From Nepenthes gracilis (Eukaryota; Streptophyta; Magnoliopsida; Caryophyllales; Nepenthaceae): a stretch of 64,000 bases of DNA. The translations under genes and the position numbers were made by a program. The notes below the pieces were generated by a model. That model was not told the DNA's origin. It saw only the letters and a list, made by a program, of their open reading frames with translations, and did no database searches. Of the stretch, positions 56,507 to 64,000 are shown piece after piece. The stretch's first letter is position 1. Each line of letters begins with the position of its first letter. Where the stretch lies: contig BSYO01000006.1 of assembly GCA_033239525.1 (NCBI GenBank), positions 14,275,319 to 14,339,318 of the forward strand, read 5' to 3'.

Positions 56507-57592
56507 CTACACCAAAATATTGAAACTGAGAGGCTCACCTTCTGCTACGCTGTCTTGTACAGTGGGCTTGGACAAGTGGGCCTTCTTTGCACAGGGACAG
56601 TCCTTAATCAAGTGCCTTGCATCACCAGATTTGAAGCAGGTGCCCAGTAGCATGAAGCAAGGCTTGTCTTCATGAAACTTCTTACAACGTTGGCAAAAGC
56701 CAATAGGGGCTTGTGGGGACGGTACAGGCTGACCAGTTCTCTTCCCCAAAATAGACCGCTTCGCTTTCTTCGATGGTCTCCTTGGACTTGTGCTTATACA
56801 AGTTCCAACACTGGTTCTAACACTATCCTGTCTAGACATTTTCCTCTTGAGGAACTCCTTCTCGAGTTCCTTCTCATGGATTAAGGCATGTCCTAACGCT
56901 TCAGCATAAGTTGAAAATTTTGATGTCGCCAACAGTTTTTGAATATTATTCCTTAGACCTTGAATGAACTTCCTCACTTTCCTCTCTTCATCTTCCACCA
57001 TACACAGAGCATACCAAGATAGCTCCGTAAACTTAATATCGTATTCAACTACCGTTCGGTTTCCTTGCCTCAATCAGTCAAACTCTTATTCTTTCTGTTC
57101 ACGAAGGCTGGACAGAGAATACTGTTCCATAAATGACTCTTCAAATATGGCCAAAGTAATTTCACCTTCTAGCACACCCATGACCCTCTTCTTCACTTCC
57201 CACCAATGGTGTGCCTCCCCCTCCAAGCGATATGTAGCAAAAGGAACTCTATCCTCCTCGGAACAACAAATGATAGGAAACACCTTCTTCAACCACCAAA
57301 TCCACATATCGGCTTTAATTGGGTCTATCTTACCCATAAACCCTGAAATTCTCTCCAGGGTGAACCAATCATAAGCCGTAGGCCTAGGATTGATTGGGGC
57401 TTGTGCTGAGGTTGGAATAAGCACTGGAGCAAGACTTCTTTGCCCCAAATTTTCAATAATGTTCACCATTCTGCTGAATAGATTTAGATATACCGCTTCT
57501 CGATCGCATGGTTGATCCTCTCCATGCGAACCTCTACATCTACGTAGCGTATTCAGCTTCAAAGACACTTTTTGAAACAAGAATAATTGCAA
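56507..57592 (-). pseudogene. Gag of E3, nearly open, two in-frame stops
   Basis: A single frame covers the whole region with only TAA and TGA near 57086 and 57074. N-terminal: MVNIIENLGQRSLAP, INPRPTAYDWFTLERISGF. Retrotrans_gag core: KADMWIWWLKKVFPII, FATYRLEGEAHHWWEVKKR, EESFMEQYSLSSLREQKE, stop, RQGNRTVVEYDIKFTELSWY, RKVRKFIQGLRNNIQKLL. A basic linker leads to two cysteine clusters: CQRCKKFHEDKPC and CFKSGDARHLIKDC. The second should be C-X2-C-X4-H-X4-C and has Ser for the second Cys. Length (about 360 residues) is normal for chromovirus Gag. It is better preserved than the Gag of E1. Confidence 0.85.
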
Positions 57593-57811
57593 ATTAGCCC
57601 AAAGATTGAACCCAAATTAAGACATTATAATCTACATGATTAAATAATGCTATTGCTCCAATTTAGTTCTAGTCTAAGTTACGCGGGCTTGGGTGACTTG
57701 GGCTATCCGTCCAAAATTAGCCATCCTATGCCTACATTCACCTATTCAGTATTAGATTATACTGTCCTAAGCTTCCGCATAAGATTCAAATCAAATATAA
57801 TGTATCACTTT

Positions 57812-57823
57812 CTTTGATACTAA
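57812..57823 (-). other. Primer binding site of E3
   Basis: On the minus strand TTAGTATCAAAG follows one base after the LTR end CCGTTACA. It corresponds to the initiator Met tRNA site TGGTATCAGAG with two or three changes, and it matches the site of E1. It fixes 57825-59984 as the 5' LTR. Confidence 0.7.
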
Positions 57824-57824
57824 T

Positions 57825-59984
57825 TGTAACGGACCGTATAATCTGGTCAAAAATCAATATAGTTTCATCTATAAAATGGACATTCGCCAAATACACAACT
57901 TGTACAAAATCTTGTACCACAACCAGAACACACAAACAATGCATCACAGGATCCCTACAGCCATAATTTCTTTATGTGTGGCGTCGGCATCATTACTTCG
58001 GCTATAACACTTGGTTCAAAAAGATGCAACTAGGTAACCAATTACAGCCATAAAAGAAACCTATATAAGCTACTACAACCATAATTATACAGTGAAAAAT
58101 AAACTATATATCCATTATCATTACATATATAATACTGTAAGCTAAGTCCCAAAAGCTCATCATACCAAGTCCAATTGCCTACCCAGTGTCTATGGCCTAC
58201 TCAGACTTGTCAAGCATAATCTCATTTGAAAGGGAAGAAGAAGCAATGGAGAGATAATAGCTCAGCAAGTACATCATATTCAAAAGTAGTAGACAATATA
58301 AGTAAGGTTAAGTAGAAGAAGGATATATAATCATGAAAGAGATGCATAAACAAGAACATAATCAAATTTGCTATGGAATATAATTTACTTCTCTTTATGA
58401 TATAATCTAAGTATAATTATTCATCTTTGTGGATTAGGGTCAGTAAGCCTTACTAACTAAAGGTGCAAGAGAACGATGAATGATCATAATACGCCACATG
58501 ATCTAAGGTCGTGAGCTCTTATTATCGACCCAAATGAGGGACCAACTACATATCATGCCTATAGATGGGCCGATACACCACATGGTATAGCGGTATACCT
58601 ATCACCTGGTTGTACAAGGCCAATAAAATACTACCCTAACCTCCCGCGGTCCAGAAATAGTCCCTTTCCTTTTACAGTAATATCCTAAGGCTTACCAAGA
58701 GTGTTACCCGCTACAATTCGCCGCCGAAGTAATCCTTGAGTCTCTACTGAACTGCTAGTAGTAAGCCAAGGGATATTACCTCTATAACATAAATCCATGG
58801 TCCTAATTTCATGGTTTCTTATTCATTTGAGGGAAGGTCCACCATAATTCATTCACAATATCTCCAACTAGGAGAACAATTTGATCAAATCTCTAATTGT
58901 GGGTTTCCCTCTGAATTACAAATATAATTATTATCTTTTCTTCGGACTTAAGTCTTTTTATGAGTTAGTTTGGATGCATAGACATTATAATGCATAGAAA
59001 AGATTAGAATTTCTTACCACCATTTGACAATTATTACTTTGGGGGCCACCAGGACGTATTTTCTTTACAAACAGTGCACAAACACAATTAGACATATATA
59101 ATTATACATAAATTTCATAACAATTAGATAGGATGAAAACATGCAAAATTTTCATTTGCCTCGTGTGAACAGTACCAGGGCCATTTTAAAGCTTTCAGAC
59201 GTCACGAATGGGTCGACACTTGTGAGATCTGATGCTTGGCCGATATATGCATAATTAGGACATGGTAATTCATAATTTGGAGACAACTAAGCATAAATTC
59301 AAAGGGGAAAGGGGGAGAACCCGAGCTGGGCGCGAGTCAGGGTTCGGCGAAGCCAAATCTATCAAATTGGAGGGGAAATTGTACAATAAATCATAAATAC
59401 TTTAGGCAATAATCATGGGTTACATATTTTTCATGATTTTTGTGGGTATCAAAACGATAATACTCAGTGATGAACAAATAAAAATTGAAAGAGAGGAAAA
59501 GGAGGGTATGAGTATACTTGCCTCAACTCGATCTATCATCTTTCTAATTAGCTTTCAAACGGATTTTGACTCGTGGGCTTCGATCTCTTCCTTTTATCTC
59601 TATCTCTTCATCCACTCTCTCTCTCAGGAAATCAGAAATGGCTAAAAATAACACTGGAGAAACCCTCGTGTAATTGACACTCGAGCGCCTGTCAGGCGAT
59701 CATCAAGCGAACAAATCTGCCAACCCCTTGCCTCAACGACTGCTTGAGCATTCATCAGGTGCTGGGTGTTCTAGATTTTGCACTCGTGGAGCACCTCGGC
59801 AACTCCTCAGGTAGTCAATTCTGCCAGCCTGCGCATGGGTAGCCTCTCGGGCACTACTCAGGTGTTGAGCCCATTCTCCCCATTTCTCTTCTGATCATAA
59901 TTTTCAAAATTTTCAAGCCTAATCTTTGATTATTATTAATTCAATTAGCTCCTAAATACTATGTTTTGGAACTGGAACCTCACA
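57825..59984 (-). repeat. 5' LTR of E3
   Basis: In minus orientation it starts TGTGAGGTTCC and ends GGTCCGTTACA, 2160 bases. The CpG-rich block (59680-59870) keeps CACTCGAGCGCC, and a TCTC-rich leader lies at 59620. In place of the CTAGTAG hairpin this subfamily has GTTAGTAAG...CTTACTGAC (58440-58460), which can also form a stem. GTGAACAGT at 59165 is shared with the other antisense LTRs. The flanking pentamer at the right is ATTGT; the other side is lost. Confidence 0.85.
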
Positions 59985-61170
59985 ATTGTTGGAAACAATC
60001 TTCCTCTCTAGACCCTACTACAGCTAAATCATCATTATCATGTTTTGTTTCAAGAGAGGGTATCCCAACCTATGAGGTAGACTCTGAATCTTTAATTTCT
60101 AGTTTTTTATTTGTCTTTATATTACTGAGTCAATCTCTTTTACAGTCCAAAAGCCTAGTGAATTAGAAAAGGTATATGCTATACAGTCAAGACATAGAAA
60201 TTGATCACATATCTCGATCTTATGTTAATCTAACTATGATTAGAGGTTTAGAATTCAGAGTTACGATGGTTGAAACCAAGGCATTGTTCTATGAGGAATA
60301 ATCAATCTATTTTTGGAAAGAAGTGGTTGAATGGATGAGCAGAACTTATGATTATGCTAATAGAGCTTCTATTGGTGAAGGCAAATCCACTTATTTTGCA
60401 AATAGAGCCCTTGAAGCTAAATGTCAATTTCCATTATTGTTAACATCATAGAGGGATTGTAAACTAAATGTGCAAGGCATGTGGATTTACCAAGGAAGAG
60501 TATCCAACCTAAAGAAATCAATCATTTACATAATTCTTGATTTAATGAATGTGTTGATCTTTACAAAAAGCAAATCTCTTTAGTAACTCCTAACTTTTCT
60601 ATTAGCTATTTGGATGTGAGGAACTCTATGGCAATTTTTGCTTCTAAAGTTAAAGACTTTGGAGACCAATCAAGCTCCCAAGCTCTAAGATCTGAATTTG
60701 AACATTAGCTATAGGGTTACCAATTTAAATTTAGTCCCTTGTAATTTCATTCCATAACTTTGTACAAGGACAATTTTACTTATTCTTTATTGGCTATTTG
60801 CTACCATTTTTATCTCCATGTGTCTATTGTTGCTTTAAATCGATGTCAATAGGTGGGCTTGGCCCCTGAATATATATTCATGAATCTATAAACATAAGAT
60901 GTCTTCATGAATCTATTAGTTTTTAAGTTCTTAGACTATCATTATTGGTTAGGAAAGGTTCTAGTCCGTAATCATTTGACTGATTATGCATATCTAATAG
61001 AAGGAAATATCATCACTTATATACATATAGCATCCATGAGATTCTATAGGTTGGGTGACTATTATTAGTCGAGTCTTCATGGACTTCTCCCAGCTAGATT
61101 GTTCACCACTCAAAAGGGAATCGAATGCTTAATTCTCAAGCCCCCAAGTCTTATAAAATTTTAGGTATGT
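59985..61170 (+). pseudogene. Relic resembling a plant pararetrovirus (Caulimoviridae) polyprotein region
   Basis: From about 60170 the plus strand encodes, across at least two frames and many stops, a continuous protein-like sequence that I recognise as resembling the movement-protein region of integrated caulimovirid-like elements. The recognisable part runs to about 61140. No capsid, protease or RT part is visible and both ends are lost, so it is an inactive fossil. The assignment rests on memory of family pattern only. A retrotransposon with a similar domain is the alternative. The first 180 bases, next to the LTR, include a short open frame of no evident meaning. Confidence 0.4.
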
Positions 61171-61399
61171 GACCATATTTGAGGCCATATAGTTTCTTTA
61201 AACCTACAGCATGACCATTCTTTGAATTATTGCAATTAGAAGATAAGGTCTTTAAACCAATTGTTCTACTAAAGGTCAATCATAGTCATATTGATAACAT
61301 GCATACATGTAAATTTACAAGAATAAAATAATATTTTTTATTGACAATATGAAAAGTAATTTATATCATACAAGAACTCCAAAGGGAGAGATAAGATGT
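61171..61399. other. Unassigned AT-rich link
   Basis: About 230 bases between the pararetrovirus-like relic and the integrase relic. TTTTTTATTGACAATATG at about 61332 resembles the 3' non-coding end of Tat elements on the minus strand. Nothing else is recognisable. Confidence 0.3.
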
Positions 61400-61680
61400 A
61401 CCTCTATATATTCCTAGGTTGGCTTTTTTATTAATAATACTAATTGAGGTAAGGAACATTCCAAGTTCAAGTAACCAGCTTTTTATTTTGGGTATGTAGC
61501 TTATACATCCAATTTTAGAGTATTGCTAACACCGTAAATCGTCCTTCCCAAGTCGAGGAAGATTTATTTCTATATATGAGTTTCCTAATTGCCTCAATAT
61601 TTCTTAATACTAAGTCTCTAATTTTAAAAGTCTGCACCTTTACTTTTTTATTATAATACCGAGTGGCATTATATTGATAG
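61400..61680 (-). pseudogene. Integrase C-terminus of a gypsy element
   Basis: The minus strand reads TRYYNKKVKVQTFKIRDLVL, RNIEAIRKLIYRNKSSSTWE and GRFTVLAI followed by a stop, NWMYKLHTQNKKLV. This is the known C-terminal pattern of plant gypsy integrases (Y-N-x-x-V, F-x-x-G-D-L-V-L-R, W-E-G-P-F, G-A-Y-x-L). G-D is R-D and G-P is G-R here. It resembles the end of E2 (22370-22510). The antisense LTR at 61681 cuts it on the upstream side. Confidence 0.7.
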
Positions 61681-62658
61681 TGTGATGGAACGATTTTTTT
61701 TGTCCTTGGATATTTTCGTCATTACAGAAATAGAAATTGAAGCCCCAAATGATGACCCTAGGTTCTAAAGAAAAATGAACAGAGTTTTTCTTAAAGTTTG
61801 GCTAACTGAAATATAAAACCTGCTTAGAACCAACAAATATATAGAATAATATCATAATACCCATCAACATGTACTCTCATCACTGACATAGGATCCACAA
61901 ACGCTGTATAATTCTCTATAGCTTACATTCAATATTTCTTATCCATTATACTAACAGTTTAGAATAGAAGATGCCGTCTAGGACCTATACAAATACAAAA
62001 AATATATAACGGAAGCAGAACTATATCTATCATATATACCTGCGGAAGCATAATTTTCTGTTTCATCACATGCATAACATACATTTCATGTGCAAGATCC
62101 ATATAAATAAAAATTTCATATAAAAAATCTAGTATTTACATTTAAACTATTTCCTTCCAAGATTTCTAAAATATCTTCAAGTCTCCAAAAATCTGCAGGC
62201 TAGGCTTTAAGTCACTCCTTTTCATCAGGCACTAATTTTATTATATCATTTGGAGGAAAAAAAACAAAACAGTAAGCAGAAGCCCAGCAAGGTACATAAA
62301 AATATGCAGTGTAAATCCTTTCATGTAGAACGTGAATACAAATAAGCCAAATTACGAAAATATGTAAGAACAGAGGGGTACAAGAAATATGAGAAATCAT
62401 GAATCAACATCAACATGCTTCAAAAATCATAAAACAATATAGCGAGACTCAGAAATCAGAAACTAATATCAAATTCTATAACTTCTGAAAATTACAATAA
62501 ATTCAGGAAATCTTTTTTTACTATTAGAAAGGACCAAACTAGTAAACCCTACTAGTTAAGTGGGCAAATAATCGAGGATAGATTGTGTTCACTTCACACA
62601 ATCCAAGGCTAGCAATGAGTACGAGATATCCCTTTTGGCGCGATTTTATACAAATATC
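61681..62658 (-). repeat. Antisense chromovirus LTR, cut by a LINE
   Basis: In minus orientation it ends CGTTCCATCACA at 61681. It contains the hairpin module: GATTGTGT (62581) with ACACAATC (62596), the TATCCTCGAT strand of the outer stem next to it (ATCGAGGATA on the plus strand near 62570), and CTAGTAG-GGT-TTACTAG around 62540-62556. The rest of the LTR is beyond the LINE, outside the window. Confidence 0.8.
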
Positions 62659-64000
62659 TTTTTTTGGTAAGTAATTGCATTAAAAATAAAAGAGTACAAC
62701 ACTGTTCTAATCCAAGTGTTTTGCCAACTTGGAGAAGGAAGACATAGTAACAAGGGAGTCCCCTAAGACCATGACATAAGTCATGATGAAACAAAATACA
62801 ACATAATCAGATCATCATGATCAATGACCATCAAAATACCAAATCGGCAACTAAGGCTATAGACGCAACAAACAATCCGCGTAGCTTGCTAGGCAACAAC
62901 TCATCACGGCAAACCATCATTTTTCCTAAAACCAAGCCTATCGGTCAACTAGTTTGCTGGCTAACCTCCCTCAATTCAAGCAGCGTTAGGTGCAACAGGT
63001 TGCAAAACGGGCAAAAGCCCACCAGCCTTACGGCGAATTCCAGGCAAAAGCACACGTACTACAGCAGCTTAGGTCCATCTCCATACCGTCCATACACTAC
63101 AGCCTTCCTGGCAAAAGGGCCACAATAGTAGGGTAACCCGAATCGGCCAGAGGCACTATCAAAAGTGCAGTCTCACAGACTACCCCAGAACCAGGCATGA
63201 GACAGCCTCCACAAACACCAAAGAGGGAAATGTGATGAGGTAAACTTCTCAGCTGCGAAACCACAGCAATTCGGAGATCAGGAAACCATGATCCAACACC
63301 AACAGCATCGGACCCTTAAGACCAACCAGCACGGGCCTATGAGCCGTAGGAATTGAAAATCAAAGGCCAATCTTCTCAGCCCAAATTCGCACAACAGTAG
63401 CTAGCACAATGAAACCTGCTACAAGAGCAAACCAGATTTTGCACCCAAAAATGTGGCAACACCACATCCTATAAGTAGCACGGGATATACCGATCAGGCA
63501 ACCAACATTGCATATTGAGATGGCATCCTGGCCACTCTGCACAACCCAGCAGAGAGGGCACCCCCCGCATTCCACACCCAACAGGATGAAAAGAGAGAAA
63601 CGCAACACTTCCAGCATCTTTGTCTTGAAGTAAAAAACGGAAGCATATAGCAAAATCAGATAAAAGAATCTACAACATAGATCATCACGGCATATAATGC
63701 TTAGCGAGAGAAGACAGGCCGAAACCAGCTGAAACCCATCAAAATCGGGCAAACAAATCGCCGGATTACAGATCGAGGATAAACTAAAGAGCCCGACAAA
63801 GAAAAGTCCACGTCAGCTATGGGCAAAAAAGCAGACCATGGAAGATCACGAATTTGAGCTAGAGAGGATGATTAGAAGGAGGGGACCGCCGCTTCGTCGT
63901 TTAGGCTTTTTGAGAATGAATTTCGACTTGAAACCCTCTCCGAGAGTGTCTGACGGCCTGACACGAGGAGGGACAGCATCAATTCAACCGGAGCACCGAG
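62659..64000 (-). mobile_element. LINE 3' region, continues past the window
   Basis: The minus strand ends in TTACTTACCAAAAAAAGAT. The conserved hairpin CCAAGT...ACTTGG is at 62712-62732. The body is GC-richer, with GGTTGGCTGG-like and TTGCCG-like motifs as in the other LINE 3' regions. The longest minus frame (63360-63752) shows no ORF2 signature that I can recognise, so I read the region as 3' non-coding or badly decayed. The right edge, purine-rich from 63840, may approach coding sequence. Confidence 0.65.

Larger units (their letters stand above)
42568..59984 (-). mobile_element. E3, gag-bearing chromovirus-type element, opened by insertions
   Basis: On the minus strand I read: 5' LTR (59984-57825), primer binding site, gag (57592-56507), 1 kb of decayed interior, then after the inserted mosaic LTR and two LINEs the 3' interior (45870-44315), polypurine tract and 3' LTR (44314-42568, truncated at the left). 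The two LTRs are clearly the same family. Without insertions the interior is about 3.9 kb, close to the 4.0 kb of E1. The alternative is two separate truncated elements, but the orientation, order and matching LTRs favour one. Confidence 0.6.

Noticed and set aside
1..64000. CRISPR arrays, bacterial defence systems or biosynthetic clusters
   Set aside because: All direct repeats are minisatellites or LTR parts without regular unique spacers, and all coding relics are eukaryotic retroelement types.

Overview
The window looks like repeat-dense nuclear DNA from a flowering plant with a large genome. I find no intact host gene, rRNA, tRNA, CRISPR array or bacterial-type operon. Nearly everything that can be recognised is retroelement sequence, nested several layers deep and mostly decayed: Ty3/gypsy LTR elements of chromovirus type and of Tat type, plant L1-like LINEs, a tRNA-derived SINE, a copia-like solo LTR, and one relic that resembles a plant pararetrovirus. 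Open frames are short because the genes carry many stops and frameshifts.

Layout. 1-645: LINE ORF2 fragment (minus). 888-9452: element E1, a complete but decayed LTR element with two ~2.2-2.3 kb LTRs and a 4 kb interior holding gag and a protease relic. It is inserted in an older chromovirus whose 3' end and LTR follow (9453-11799). 11800-21340: one gag-like gene of the Transposase_28 type, cut into three pieces by an antisense LTR (which carries a LINE) and by a 3.8 kb solo LTR with a perfect target duplication (which carries a SINE and several minisatellites). 22260-28661: a Tat-type gypsy element on the minus strand (gag, protease, RT-RNase H, second RNase H, integrase). 28665-34558: a long LTR with a LINE and a copia-like solo LTR nested inside. 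34559-36657: unassigned AT-rich DNA. 36658-39999: a second Tat-type copy on the plus strand (LTR, leader, gag, protease), joined to a chromovirus 3' end and LTR (40000-42567). 42568-59984: element E3 on the minus strand, same architecture as E1, opened by two LINEs and by a rearranged LTR mosaic that contains an inverted repeat and a 937 bp tandem duplication. 59985-62658: pararetrovirus-like relic, integrase C-terminus relic and a truncated antisense LTR. 62659-64000: 3' part of another LINE.

The most interesting signal is not a gene. Most of the well-preserved chromovirus-type LTRs carry the same small structured module: a GATTGTGT/ACACAATC hairpin followed within about 25-35 bases by a CTAGTAG/CTACTAG hairpin, and in the best copy an outer stem ATCGAGGATA/TATCCTCGAT. 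One stem position shows a paired G-C to A-T change plus wobble intermediates between LTR copies, as expected for a conserved RNA structure. Second, E1 and E3 share a roughly 4 kb interior with gag but no recognisable RT or integrase, suggesting a non-autonomous family. Third, the SINE shares 19 terminal bases with the local LINE family, suggesting a SINE-LINE partnership. Boundaries marked approximate were placed by eye.
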